Origin: Diadema setosum
Lineage: Eukaryota; Echinodermata; Echinoidea; Diadematoida; Diadematidae
Reading direction: 5' to 3'
DNA: 64,000 nt
NCBI GenBank assembly: GCA_033980235.1
Contig: CM067069.1
Location: forward strand, 1,385,501 to 1,449,500
The notes beneath the pieces were generated by a model, which saw nothing but the letters and a program-made list of their open reading frames with translations, was not told where the DNA came from and ran no database searches. Of the stretch, positions 36,298 to 49,230 are shown in pieces (the first letter of the stretch is position 1; each line of letters opens with the position of its first letter). The position numbers and the translations under genes are program-made.

Positions 36298-36922
36298 AAG
36301 CTTCCTGCCCTATAGTGACATTTACCACTATAAGGTATAAGGGTGTCAAAGCTACCTGAAATACAGGAAAACATGTTCTGTATATGAGTTTATCACAGAC
36401 TGCACAACTGTGTACTGCATGGACTATGTGAAACTGCTTTGCTGAATTTCATCACACACTTCTGCTCGGGAAACGTGACAGCACTTTTATGAATTTCAGT
36501 GTATGATGCAGAAACCATCTGCATGCGTTGGGGGGGGGGGGGGGAGGGAGGCCCTTGCTTGACTCTTGGTTCTGCAGACTTGATGCAAGTCTTGTCCCAA
36601 GGCAGTCATATCAATTCCAAGCATTTGACAAAGATTACTGCCAAAGAATTAATGTGCACAAATGGAAATGCCAAAGCATAATGTCAAACAGGAGAAGAAT
36701 ACATAACTGATAACAAGTATGACTAGAATGTCATAATCTGTCAGTCCAGTAGAATTTATAAGATTACCGTTTTGAGGCTGTTTTATGATTGAACAACTGG
36801 GGTCAAAAATATCTCCTTCTAACTGAACCAAGAAAAGAGAAAAAAGGTGAGCCTATCCTATGAGTTTGTGGACCAATCAAGGAGTTCTTATTTCTGGACT
36901 TTTTAAATGCATCTCCCTCTAA

Positions 36923-37468
36923 AGGGCTTTTTACACTTGTAAAATTTTGCTTAGCCCCGGACCAACGGTGGGGCTAAGGGGGGGCCTTAGCCCCACCGTT
37001 GGTACGGGACTATCCTTAGCCCACTTTCTGTTTACACTCATTTTTGCCAAAGTGGGCTAGCCCCACCAATAGTACGGTACTATCTGGCCCTGCAAAATAG
37101 CAGGGGTTAGCACCGCAATTGCAGTGCCAAGCAAGTGAGTGTTAACAGAACGAAAAAATAACCCTGGGCTAAGCGACGGAGACGAAGTCCGACCCTCACT
37201 GACCAATCAGAAACGAGGTCATCAAGTGCTGCCGGTGCGTGCATGTACGTGTACAGTACACAGCATAATTATGAATATTCATGTGGTTTGGAAAGTCCTG
37301 GGCTAAGAAATACGAGTGTAAAAAGGTCAGTTTTCTCCTTAGCCCTGGACAAGAGATAGTACGGGACTAATTGGCGAGTGTAAAAAGTTGAAAAAATTGG
37401 TACGGGACTAACGATAGTCCTGGGTCAGAGAAAGTCCGGGGTTAAGAAACACAAGTGTAAAAAGCCCT
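36923..37468 (+). mobile_element. AGGGCTTTTTACACTTGT MITE, copy 1
   Basis: The termini AGGGCTTTTTACACTTGT and ACAAGTGTAAAAAGCCCT are perfect inverted repeats. Direct flanks are TAA (36920-36922) and TAT (37469-37471), an imperfect 3-bp duplication. Inside, ACCAACGGTGGGGCTAAG and CTTAGCCCCACCGTTGGT form a long hairpin at 36961-37003. Copy 2 lies inverted at 38284-38856. Confidence 0.88.
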
Positions 37469-38283
37469 TATGTCTTCCTCAGGGTGCATGAATACATCAC
37501 AATGAAATCAGACATCATTTTGAGGGGGGAGGTAAACAAGAGCATGGGCAATGCGGTCTCCCCCTTGAGTCTGCTAATAGAATGCTACAGACTATAGCTC
37601 CCAGAAGAGTCGGTATGCCATCACTACCTTGAGTTACGATGATGCCTGTCAAAAACATCCATCTCAAGTTTTGACTGGAGAGCGAGACCAGGGCACTCGG
37701 GAAGGCTCCGATCAACGAAATCAATTTTCTTTCTTTCTTTCTTTTTTTTACTCTTTAATTTGCAGTCATCACAGTATCCAAACTCTTGCATAAACCCATC
37801 TTAATTTTTCCTTCCATTTTTGCATATTCTATCACTCAATGTTCAATTCAATACAAGCCACATAGAGAACATAAGGCAACATTCTCCCTCAGTCCAGCAC
37901 CAGCATCAAGTACCTTTTTTCCCCAAAAAGCAGTAAAAGATGACATTACTGAAACATGAGCAATGCGACTCTGATTTTTTTCATAACCTTGACATTTTAA
38001 TTTTAGACGACTCATGAGGCTCCTTCATGCAACACATGCTGTTGCACAAGAGTGATTCATGTGGGGATAAAAAAAAAAATGATCAACACTAGGATGTTAG
38101 ATGTCTTTAGGCACGGTGCCCAGCTGATCATATCTTGGTTCCCTTCTCATTTTTCCTTCTCACCTCTGACCTTCTGCAATGGACCGTCATTGCCATGGCT
38201 AATTACAAAAGCATCTGAGCTGAGTTGATGGAAAGGGATGGGGGGGGGGGGGGGGGTTGAAGGGAGTGGGAATTCTTCACTGA

Positions 38284-38856
38284 AGGGCTTTTTACACTTG
38301 TGTTTCTTAACCCCGGACTTTCTCTGACCCAGGACTATCGTTAGTCCCGTACCAATTTTTTCAGCTTTTTACACTTGCCAATTAGTCCCGTACTATCTCT
38401 TGTCCGGGGCTAAGGAGAAAACTGACCTTTTTACACTTGTATTTCTTAGCCCCGGACTTTCTAAACCACATGAATATTCATAATTACGCTGTGTACTGTA
38501 CACGTACACGCACGCACCGGCAGCACTTGACTACCTCGTTTCTGATTGGTCAGTGAGGGTCGGACTTCGTCTCTGTCGCTTAGCCCAGGATTATTTTTTC
38601 GTTCTGTTTACACTCACTTGCTTGGCACCGCAATTGCGGTGCTAGCACCGCAATTGCATTGCTAACCCCTGCTATTTTGCAGGGCCAGATAGTACCGTAC
38701 TATCGGTGGGGCTAGCCCACTTTGGCAAAAACGAGTGTAAACAGAAAGTGGGCTAAGGATAGTCCCGTACCAACGGTGGGGCTAAGGCCCCCCCCCCCCC
38801 CTTAGCCCCACCGTTGGTCCGGGGCTAAGCAAAATTTTACAAGTGTAAAAAGCCCT
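38284..38856 (-). mobile_element. AGGGCTTTTTACACTTGT MITE, copy 2 (inverted)
   Basis: Same termini as copy 1 in opposite orientation, flanked by a perfect TGA duplication (38281-38283 and 38857-38859). A 3-bp duplication fits PIF/Harbinger-type insertion. It contains a perfect 18-bp palindrome GCACCGCAATTGCGGTGC at 38625-38642 and a poly(C)-centred hairpin at 38767-38820. There is no coding capacity. Confidence 0.88.
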
Positions 38857-39444
38857 TGAGACCACTAGGTGATGGAGAGTTACTCTGTGAGCCTCACACC
38901 ACCACCCATGACAATTTTTGTTTGTACATTATGCAGGACCATAGAACTTCCTCTAAGCATTAAAGTGTTGATGTACAAACGAATGTGCACCATTCACAGC
39001 ATTCATTATTTTTCTTGGAGGGGGGGGGGGGGGAGAGTGGGGACAAATTTAGTTAGTGCTTAGCAAAAGCCTACAGTGTGTAGAGCAGTCTTTTGGCATG
39101 ATTTTTTTGCTTGTCAGTACACACTTTATAGACAAAACTACTCAACAAACAGTCTCACGTGCTTCAGCTTTCTGACTTGGCTGAGTTCCTTCGCAGAACT
39201 CCTGCTCCATCATCAAGACCCTAACTCTCAATTTCCTAGGTGTAGAATGAATCATGCATGCAAGGAATTAAAAATTTCTCCTCTGCGCTTTCTCAAAAAG
39301 GCAGTAGTGAGAAACAGCAAGAGTTTAAAATTTCCACATGCAGTCATCTGCTGAACAACGACATGCAATCTTCAAAAAAAAAAAAAAAAGATCTTAAGAG
39401 ATGAGATTGACAAGATGAAAGAGATGTCTGCAGAGGAGGAAGAA

Positions 39445-40290
39445 GAGACCAAGGATAGAAGTGTGAACACAGTATGAAGACAGAAGAAGAGAGGGACTGT
39501 GGTGTGAACACACATTGAATGAGAGGAGAAAAGGGACTGTGGTGTGAACACACATTGAATGAGAGGAGAAAAGGGACAGTGGTGTGAACACACATTGAAT
39601 GAGAGAAGAAAAGGGACAGTGGTGTGAAAACACATTAAATGAGAGGAGAAAAGGGACTGTGGTGTGAACACACACTGAATGAGGAGGAGACAGGGGACTG
39701 TGGTGTGAACACATATTGAATGAAGAGGAGACAAGGGACTGTGGTGTGAACACACATTGAATGAGAGGAGACAAGGGACTGTGGTGTGAATACACACTGA
39801 ATGAGAGGAGAAAAGGGACTGTGGTGTGAACACACATTGAATGAAGAGGAGACATGGGACTGTGGTGTGAACACACACTGAATGAGAGGAGAAAAGGGAC
39901 TGTGGTGTGAACACACATTGAATGAAGAGGAGACAAGGGACTGTGGTATGAACACACTGAATGAGAGGAGAAAAGGGACTGTGGTGTGAACACACATTGA
40001 ATGAAGAGGAAACAAGGGACTGTGGTGTGAACACACATTGAATGAGAGGAGACAAGGGACTGTGGTGTGAACACACATTGAATGAGGAGGAGACAAGGGA
40101 CTGTGAACACACATTGAATGAAAGGAGACAAGGGACTGTGGTGTGAACACACATTGAATGAAGAGGAGACAAGGGACTGTGGTGTGAACACACATTGAAT
40201 GAAGAGGAGACAAGGGACTGTGGTGTGAACACACATTGAATGAGAGGAGAAAAGGGACAGTGGTGTGAACACACAGCGTGAAGGAGGAAA
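39445..40290. repeat. 40-bp minisatellite, ~20 copies
   Basis: Unit of about 40 bp: GTGTGAACACACATTGAATG then AGAGGAGAAAAGGGACTGTG, with length variants of 37-43 bp and a few truncated units. The minus strand is stop-free in all three frames for 200-300 codons because the unit contains no stop in any frame. This is an artefact of unit composition, not evidence of a protein. The left edge at about 39445 is degenerate. Confidence 0.93.
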
Positions 40291-40389
40291 AAAATGAAGG
40301 ATCATATAGTGTACAGAGAGTGAAGGCAGATGGAGCCCTGTGCCTGGTGTATCCCTTTATATTACCCAGAACTCAGAACTAACTAAATC

Positions 40390-40733
40390 CACTTTTCTAG
40401 AATTATGAAAGAGCAGTGGACCAATCGCTTTCAGAAAGCAGGGGGAATAATTGCTACCCTTAACATATGTCAATATCAAGTTGATGGAATTTGTAATTTT
40501 CATGAAAAATGGATTTTTGTAGTATTTTCTTTATATTTTCTTGATATTGTAGTCCACTCATACGTCATAACCTCTAGTAGTCTCCTCATCCAGCGGTTCC
40601 AACACCAAAACTTTAAAAATTCATAACTTTTGCATCGATTGTCCCATTTTCTTCAAACTTTCACTGATGTGTTCTACTAATGTTGCTGCTTTCACTCAAT
40701 CCACATTGTTCTTGGGGTTTATCTTCCCTTTAA
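40390..40733 (+). mobile_element. Truncated foldback element (right part)
   Basis: Matches the 20295-20860 foldback from CACTTTTCTAGAATTATGAA to the terminal ATCTTCCCTTTAA with few changes, but the left arm is absent. It begins about 100 bp right of the minisatellite. Confidence 0.85.
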
Positions 40734-41643
40734 TGGTGAAATGAACTCCTGCACAACGCATTCATGTCTTGATCAGAGTTGACATTTTCCTGTGTTGTTA
40801 AATCTGCAAATGGCACCCAACTCCTGAGATTCACAATTAAAATCCTGCAAAGTTTATGGCTGTAATACAGTGGTCTATATGACTGCACAACAATAGTGTA
40901 AGCATGTCGGGTTACTGCAGTGTTGGCTAAAAGTAATACCAGGAAACAAATGCAAGAAAATAACACACAGAGTAGTTTCTTTGCTAGTATGTACATATTA
41001 GATACATGCTTACAGAGAGAACAATACACTTTTTACTTTATTCTTGACCCATGCACCTGATACCACGGCCCTTTGCCCCTCTCAGTATCTCTACCTCAAA
41101 ATGCTATTCTAACATTGTGCACAGCCTGGCTGCCAACAGCCACGATACCTGTAAACAGTGCAAACGTGACCTCTCCTGTATTGGATCCATAATGTTAATG
41201 AGGAAGCGATCCACACAGAATAACAATGAAATATGGAAAGTGACCTTTTGCTGACACAAGCTAATGATAAAGAAAAAAAGCTACAGGGCATTAACAGGCA
41301 GTGTACACTGTATAGGCCTACATTGTGTTGTTGTCAAAAAGCTCACACATACCCATAACACTGAGAACAGTGTTTTATCAATCTTTTGTGTATCAAATTT
41401 TGTGCTATTATCATGGATATTACAAATGACATAATATACACTCAATCAAATAAATGACAACTTTATTGCTACATTTACCAATGATTATTACAATAACAAC
41501 TGAAATACAGTATATGATAATAATTGAAATTGTGATAATAAGCATAATCTTAACCAAGAAATACAAGATGATGACAAATATTCAAGAAATTTAATCCTCT
41601 GAAACCTAAATCATTTATTCTAGTCATCTATGTGTTTGACAAG

Positions 41644-41856
41644 TACTGTAAAAGTGGATATTTTCGCGCGACTAATTTTTCGCGCTTGGCCAAGTAAGAA
41701 GAGTTTTGCGTGTTTTTAATTCTGCGGAATCAAGACATCACGCACAGGAACATATGGCACGCAAAAATATTTGCCTGCTTATATTTTCGCGTTAGTTTCT
41801 GGTTGCGCGAAATATGTGAAAATTTCAACACCGCGAAAATTTCCACTTTTACAGTA
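41644..41856 (-). mobile_element. TACTGTAAA-end MITE, copy 2
   Basis: Begins TACTGTAAAAGTGGATATTT and ends AATTTCCACTTTTACAGTA. It is the 8478-8690 element in inverse orientation and the same size (213 bp). Confidence 0.85.
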
Positions 41857-42066
41857 CTCACAATGGAGGAAAAACAAAAATCGCTCTAAGACTGTAAACA
41901 AGGCTAAATCTGACACGCTGTGCTACTATAAGCCACACTGTGTGCCGTGAGGAAAGAGAAACATATCTTCCCTTGCCAGTCCCGACTACTCCTACCAGTC
42001 CATGGCAGAGTGCTTGGTGCTCGGAAGACCAGATGATATTTTCCTTGGAAAGAATTTGACACTCAC

Positions 42067-42387
42067 CTGGTCTCCACAGTTGGTGGCTGCCAGTGAGGAG
42101 TGGATCCAAATCTTTCTGCAGCCCCGCAGAAAATTTCTGCCGGTTAGTTTGGCTAAAGTGTCCAAGTCACTGAAATGTTTCACAGGCAAGTACCTATCTC
42201 CTGTGAATTTCCTCAGAAGATGTTGGTATGCATGTGGGTTTACAGGCCTCCGACACACACTCTCAAATAGAGACCAAGCCCCAAATACAGAAAGTTTGGA
42301 TCGTACAGTGAATGGACAAGAGGGGGCGCTGTTTATCTCACCCTCAAAGTCCACATACAGTTGTTTGAACAGCATGAAAGGGTACAT
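42067..42387 (-). other. Unassigned open block with a strong donor
   Basis: The minus strand is open from a Met at 42387, or the MLFKQLY Met four codons on, down to a GACCAG/GTGAGT donor at 42067. The product includes CPFTVRSKLSVFGAWSLFES and AYQHLLRKFTGDRYLPVKHF. Base content is higher in GC than the flanks. I do not recognise a family, and the plus strand is open over the same interval, which lowers the coding case. Its phase-0 end does not fit the phase-2 entry of the 30182 exon. It could be an exon of an unknown gene, a noncoding 5' exon or chance. Confidence 0.25.
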
Positions 42388-45324
42388 CTTTCTCTAGATG
42401 TTCATACACCATGCCTCTACTAGGAATGACTGGAGTATTCTTCATCCATCTAGTGAATGACAAACTCTTTATCAATAGCTGCACCCATAATTGGACAATA
42501 CTTATCATTTCATTGTTGCTAGAAAAGTGCTTAAACGAGGTCTAAAAGAGAATTCTGTCTTACAAAATGTGTAGATGGAGAGTATATTACAGGGTACAAT
42601 GTATGCCTGTAACTACCCCTCTTGACAGGCAATTGTACATGTATATCCTTGAACTATGCCTGTCACAACATATGAATTTTAGTATTCAATTTAGTGTTTA
42701 CTTACTCTACAAATCAACCCTATGGATCAGCTTAAAATTGAATACCTTTACTAGTTGCACTGTTCAATTCATATCAAAGTTATTGATAAAGATAATACAA
42801 GGCAGTTTAATCACTGTCACTTGAAGATCATACAGTATGTACTGTAGTGAAGTCAAAAAGATGTGAACAAAAAGAAGTATAACCCTATGCCTTTTTAGAA
42901 CAACTCTAGTGAGTAACTGAACATGCAGCGTTGTGGGAACATTTGTCACTGAAATCAAGACATTGCTCACTGTTATGTTATTTCGAGGGAGGGGGATCAT
43001 ATGAATGGCTATTCCAACATTTTTTTTTTCATCCAATAAAACAAGCTCATTGCAAATTACATGACAAACTTTGTTGTGGCTATCTGAAACAATTTTTGGA
43101 ACAGATTTATCCTGCTTTATTGTTCATGTATACAATGTATTTAGTGAGTCCATATCTCTATATCTTCTTTGATGTGAAAAATGATGGCAACAATGTAGTC
43201 AGCATCATCTGTAACAAACCCATTGTAATATTCCCATTATATCCACTGTAATGTCGTTCCCTTGATTTCAGATAAGACCAGCTAAAGATGCTCATACCAA
43301 CATAATACCTCAGGATGAAGATCCCTGGATCCATGGTAACAAGTGCTCACATGAGCTGGCATCTCATCGGAATCTTGTAACTCCTTTGATACACATAATC
43401 GTCATGTTACATTCCTTGGATGCCTCCAGGAATGGGAGCCACTTATAGATGATCCCCTCATCTCCAACACATTCTAATAGACCCAGTTGTCATTCCATCC
43501 ATGACATAATTGCACACATGGTCCCAGTGGCATTTTGAATCAGCTAATCCCGAAGGAGTATTTTTAAAAGGCAAGCATCCAAGCATAGTTGTTGTCATGG
43601 TGACAAGAATGAAAGAAAGTTCCATTTGAATGAGACAAGGAATATGAGAAAGTTGTAGAACTTTCCATTCTGATATTTTCACAAAAATCTGTCATAATCA
43701 CATCTTGATATGATTGAGTTCAACTAGATGAATCTACTATAGTATACAGATCTTCGCTGAATTTCTCTTTCTGAAATGAAGTATAACAGAACAAATCATT
43801 ACCATTTTAATCTAATTAGTCTTAAGCTGCTACAATAATGATAACTTTTTTCTTTAAGAGATGGGATTTCTTTTTCCTCTGAGTCATTGACTGAATCATG
43901 ACTTTTGTGATTTTTCTTTTTACACACTGTAAGGGCAATGAGACCATGAATTCACTCTCTTGTAATTTGCATAATTGTGGTCTTGATCAATATAATTTAA
44001 CACAAGACATAAATCACACTATCAATAAAGAAATTTCCTTTTTGTGTCCAATATTTATGAAACTTTTTCTTTTCTATTTGCTTAATTTTATCCATAATTA
44101 GGATCAATTTCAACATGGGGAGGTATGCCAATATTCAAGCACATGTGAAAAATTGGTGTTGATTTGGAGCCATGTAGCTCATAGAGAAGTGTGATACTAT
44201 GTATCTACATCAAACACAACATGCTTGATTGCATTCATAGCCAGCTTCAAAATGAGCTGATCTTATCAGCTGGATTACACGGCCAGACGATGACAATCAC
44301 ATTCTATCTACAAACTGATTAACCCTTACTCTACTTTGATCCCAAACCGGCATATACATTGGACTGCTTCCTTTGCCTATTGGACACAGACGTCTAAAAA
44401 CTAATCGGCAATGAACATGGATTAATTAATCCCTCTAATCTTTATTGTGTCACAATGGCCTTCATGTTGGACTGAGGCATAATGCTACAATTGAGTGGGC
44501 TTGCTAACTTTATAACTCAAGTCAAGTTTAGATAGATTACTATGAAAATGCTTATGAAAAAGCTGAGAAATTGAAGATATTGCGCCTTGGCTCATAAAGG
44601 GTTAAGCTGATCTGATCATGTCTGCTTTAAGCCTGAGAGACTGAGTAATTGGGGGAAATCACAGAGGTTAAACCTTATCATGTAATCACCATGGCAACGT
44701 GCACACGACAAAATGTGAATGTACAATGAACCCAGACAAAATCTATTAGGTCTGATCTGATTGCCTGATAAAAGCTCTTTCATCCATGCTGCATTAGGGC
44801 ATATCATTTCGGTACTTACATGTATCAGTAGACTGCAAAAGAAATTATGTATCAGACTTTCAATACAAGCACCCTTGTGAACTACTTTATGTCCATGAAC
44901 AAAGTCATATCTCACACTGATAGGGAAATTCAACTCATTTCCATTTATGTCAATTATGAGATTAAATCAACTGATACTGTTAAGTCTTTTGGGGGAAAAA
45001 AAAATCACCAAATATATACACTGTCATCATCTATGTATTTCTAGTTACATGGACATGCAAGTCTACAATTCACTTGCAGAAAGTTCATATTTCTCAGTAC
45101 TTCATTACCAAACCCACACAAGACAATAATTTTGAATGAAATCAGAAAGAAATAAAATCAGATAAAAAAAGGTGAAGGTTTCCTGGCTGCACACAACGTT
45201 TTTGCTCAGGTGAATCAAATACCAAGTGTCTGCCATTTATTTGCTAAGCATTCAATTTCATGTTTGTATGTTTCTCCTTTTCTTTATTTCAGACTGTCAT
45301 ACTTAAAATAAGATATTCGTACAT

Positions 45325-45331
45325 TAATATT

Positions 45332-45410
<79 letters not shown>

Positions 45411-45414
45411 TATA

Positions 45415-45478
<64 letters not shown>

Positions 45479-45595
45479 CATTATTGTTATTGTTATTATT
45501 ATTATTACTATTATTACTACTACTACTACTACTATTACCATTATTCATTCATTTATTTATTTATTTATTTTATTTACTTACTTACTTATTTATTT
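45325..45595 (+). repeat. (ATT)n compound microsatellite
   Basis: About 200 bp of ATT triplets with CATT and ATATC interruptions, grading into ACT triplets and then TTTA/CTTA tetranucleotides. The poly-Ile/Tyr frame across it is an artefact. Confidence 0.96.
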
Positions 45596-46339
45596 GGCCA
45601 TACAATTGCAATATACAGTACAATGTCATGTAATTAACATACCTTACATCCACACATGTATTAACTATAATAGCTAACTTCTTTTGCGAATTTCAACAAA
45701 CTGAATTTCTACAAACTGAATTTCTAACTACAGGTATGACCTGACAACTCTTGGCATAACGCTCATGCACACAGGTCTGTGTGCTGCATGCTTGAACTGT
45801 TACATCAATAATGAGGACAGGTTGTCTTTCTATGGCCACTAGAGGGCTCACTTCTATGTGGATGGTGCAATGCATATCAGCTCTCTGAGGAAGTTGGCAC
45901 AAATTGGAAAGCGATCAATCTCTTAAGCCCTTCAGCTGCTTTTGAAAAAATAGCAAGATACTGTTGAATGACAAAACAGAGGACTAGAATGATTAAAACT
46001 AAAAAACTGTAAGCATTAAAGCACATTCAACTAGTTATTAGCACATGTTGCACACGAAGGAGGCTTTTTTCTTCTTAGTTTTCAAGACATGAACAGGAGT
46101 CATGATGGTACAAACGAATACTCATAAGTTCTATGAGGACGTAAACCAAACATCAAAAACAGCTCAGTAAGCAAGCCCAGAGTTCAGCAAAGTTTCTGTC
46201 TACAAAGCGATGCATATATTCAAACTAGACTCTGGGCATCACGATGGATAGGAAATCCTTGACTGGCAGGCATGAGCAAAATAAACACACATCCCGCTTG
46301 ATATTTGCTCAATTCACAGCATCTCATTAATTAAAACCA

Positions 46340-46490
46340 GCTCCCTCCTCTATACCCCTCCTCCTCCCCTTTTCCTTCCCTCCTTCTCCCCCTCCTCCTC
46401 TTCCTTCTCCTCTTCCTTTTCTTTCTTCCCTCTCTCATCTTCCTCCTCTTTCTCCTCCTCCTTCTCCTCCTCCTCTTCCTCCAATAACAC
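46340..46490 (+). repeat. Polypyrimidine TCC/CTC tract
   Basis: About 150 bp of nearly pure pyrimidines (CTCCTCCTCCCC, TTCCTTCTCC). Long homopurine-homopyrimidine DNA can adopt H-form structure. Confidence 0.9.
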
Positions 46491-47712
46491 AATCATCCTT
46501 TCCAACTCTTTTTTCCTAGGTCTATCCTGATATACTCACTGCATATGCCAACCCATCTCCTCGCCCCCCCCCCCAGAAAAAAATAATAATTATGAAGGAA
46601 GACAAAACAGAGAGGAATGCATGAGAAGACAGTCTGACAGACAACCTGGGTGCTCAGCATGCCTGATCCAATTTTTGGTTTAGATTAAAGTTGCTCGGCT
46701 ATGACGGCGCTTATAATGCTCACTGAGAGTATGGTGACATCTTACACTCCTGAGAATTTCTAGATTACAGCCCTCACATCTTGCTGGGTAGAAGGAAAGA
46801 ACATGGCAAAACTTCATTATACATGAAGGAAGGCTTTAATACAGCAGAATAGACATGAAACTAGAATTGTGTCCTCAAATTACTTTCATATTAATTTTTT
46901 TTTAATTGGTATGAAAACTACTATGACTCATTGATATGTTCTTACATGTGTGCAGCATATTTTGCTTCAATACAGTCTCATGCGTTTTTCCTATTACATG
47001 ATCTAGAAATATGTAAAACTTACCAATTAAAGTCAATCTCTCATCTTTTTTTATGCCTCCCATTATCCATCATTCCCTCTCCGTCTCTATCTCTTTTTCT
47101 ACAAAATAAAAGAAAGTTTGCTCATACACCAACTCTGAGGCCTAAAGGAGATAAAAAGGATTTCTCTTATCAAACATTCACAACCTTGCTCGGAGGGACA
47201 GAATTTGAAGGGGATATTGAAGGAGTTGCAAACTTGGCAAATGTAAGGTGTATGGGGGATGCAAGGGGAATGGCAAATGGTCATCAGTTTCCAAAAAGTC
47301 ACAGGAGAAACTTAACACTTTTTCCTGAAGTTTTCTTTTTTTTCTAATCTTTAAATACAATCTTTTTTTAATTACATTTTATCACAGCCTCTTAAAGGGC
47401 TATATCTTAGTGACGTTTGTAATCTTCAAAAGTTAAACTTCACTGATTAGCTTGTACTTTAAAACTACAATGAGCGCCCACACGAGCTCTCATCTTCGGG
47501 ATTGAATTTTGGAGCGAAAGTCCCACTCGATGATTAAACCACACACTGGGAAGAAATCCATACTCGCAGAGTTAGCGATAAACAAGATAATGTGCGATGA
47601 TTCACTTGTGTACAGCACACACTGGCAGTTGACCCATATAACAGAATGCATGAAGAGGTCATGGTAACTACAGAGTTCGTTGATTACAATGTATCACCAA
47701 GGAGCTCCTTGG

Positions 47713-47900
47713 TACTGTAAATTGAATTGGAGCTGACGGCCTTTTTCGTGGCATGAAATTTTCGCAAATTGCCACTGGCATTCAATGCATATACTTGAAG
47801 TGTCAACAAGAAATTTCGCATGCAATTTAATTTCGGGAATCTTGACGCTCGCGAAATTCGCGAAATCAAAATGCACGCGAACATTCCTCGTTTTACAGTA
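47713..47900 (+). mobile_element. TACTGTAAA-end MITE, relative (188 bp)
   Basis: The left end TACTGTAAATTGAATTGGAG and right end CCTCGTTTTACAGTA are inverted. Inside are GGCATGAAATTTTCGCAAAT, CACTGGCATTCAATGCAT and CTCGCGAAATTCGCGAAATC, giving the same CG-rich character as the 8478 element but a different core. Confidence 0.75.
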
Positions 47901-49230
47901 TCATGTCCACCTGATGCTAAACTACAAGTGGGGACCCCCTGCTGTTCATGGATAGAGGGTAAAACTCTTTGATGTCTTGTGGCTCTTATCATTGACTAAT
48001 CTTTACAATTCCTGACTTTCGAGTGCATCTACACACGGCTAAACCATGAGCTAATCATTGGAGATTGAAACTCCGACCTAATCTTTAAGTTCAGAAATGT
48101 CATGTGAACGTAACTGGAGAGAGAGAGAGAGTCAGGGAGAGACTAGGAGACATGGTAAGGGAGAGGGAGTGACTGAACTGGTTGTCGTGACAACTGGCTG
48201 GACTCCTATCGGTGAACACACTCTGAAGAGTCCTCATAATTAGTGGGAGGAAAGTGGGGAAACTGATGCCGTGGAGAGGCACTTGGAGAGTATTTCTGGC
48301 GTGTTCTTTTCAGGCAACATGATACATCCCTCACATTATGGCTAGGCTCCACTCTCCATGCTCTGATCACAAAAATTAAAGGTTCACTCTTAACCTACAA
48401 TATGGTGTTTAACTCCAGCATGCAGTTTCTGTAATTACTAGCACTGTTTCAGAAGAATTCAATGACAGCTGGTTGATCATGCAAAACCAAACAACTTTTT
48501 CTACAACATTAAAAAAAACACTTTTACGAAAAAAATGCCTCACATTGAGTATGTAGTTGTTAAAGTACCAGCATGAAAAAAAAAAATTCTTCAGTATATT
48601 CCCCCCCCCCCCCCACCAAAACTTGGTAATCATTATAAAAGTTATCATGTCTTCCACTTTCAGATTAAATCCTTTATTTATCAACTCTTCAAGAAATCTG
48701 TGCTTTTGGTAACATCCTCTTTCAGCCTTTTAGGCTGAAGTCATTTAGTCAACTAGTCTTCAAGGAAATACAACATTCAGTTAAACAACTTCTGCCTAAA
48801 TTTTGCATCTCTGTTTCTGGCATGTGTCAAAGTCACCTCAAACAGGAAATAGTAGGTGTGGGACTACATACAAAAGAACTGCAGTCAAGTAGGATAATGC
48901 AATTTGCATTGAGAAAAAAAGGGCAAGAAAATATAATTTGACAATACTGGACAAGATTCTCATAGCCTCTACATCTATAAACATATCCCATGCCTGATCA
49001 TTAATGCCTCAAGTTAGGTAGTTCAGTTGGTTTCCCCTCTCCGTAATATACAGGTGGCAGGGTTATATGTCAACCTGTCTCTGTATAGAAGAGGTCTAGA
49101 AACACAGCCTAGATATCTCTAGCAATGGCTCCATCTCAGAGAATGAGGAGGCAGTGGATGCATGGCAGACAAATTGATGCATCTGACATCTAAGATGCCT
49201 CCTCTGGCCCATATCTGGCTAGTCTAGCTT

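Larger units (their letters stand above)
30229..42066. other. Upstream or first-intron DNA, repeat-rich
   Basis: Named contents: a foldback MITE (30697-31083), the 31900 and 35926 MITE copies, a hairpin repeat (32982-33067), a GT microsatellite (34717-34785), an inverted pair of ~550-bp MITEs (36923-37468 and 38284-38856), a 40-bp minisatellite (39445-40290), a truncated foldback (40390-40733) and a TACTGTAAA-type MITE (41644-41856). Stretches 33450-34700 and 40740-41640 show nothing I can name. No gene recognised. Confidence 0.6.

Noticed and set aside
39372..40305. Long minus-strand frames of 200-303 codons
   Set aside because: All three lie in the 40-bp minisatellite and exist because the unit lacks stops; composition repeats every 40 residues and no family is recognised.
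45260..45637. Poly-Ile/Tyr frame
   Set aside because: Translation of the (ATT)n microsatellite.
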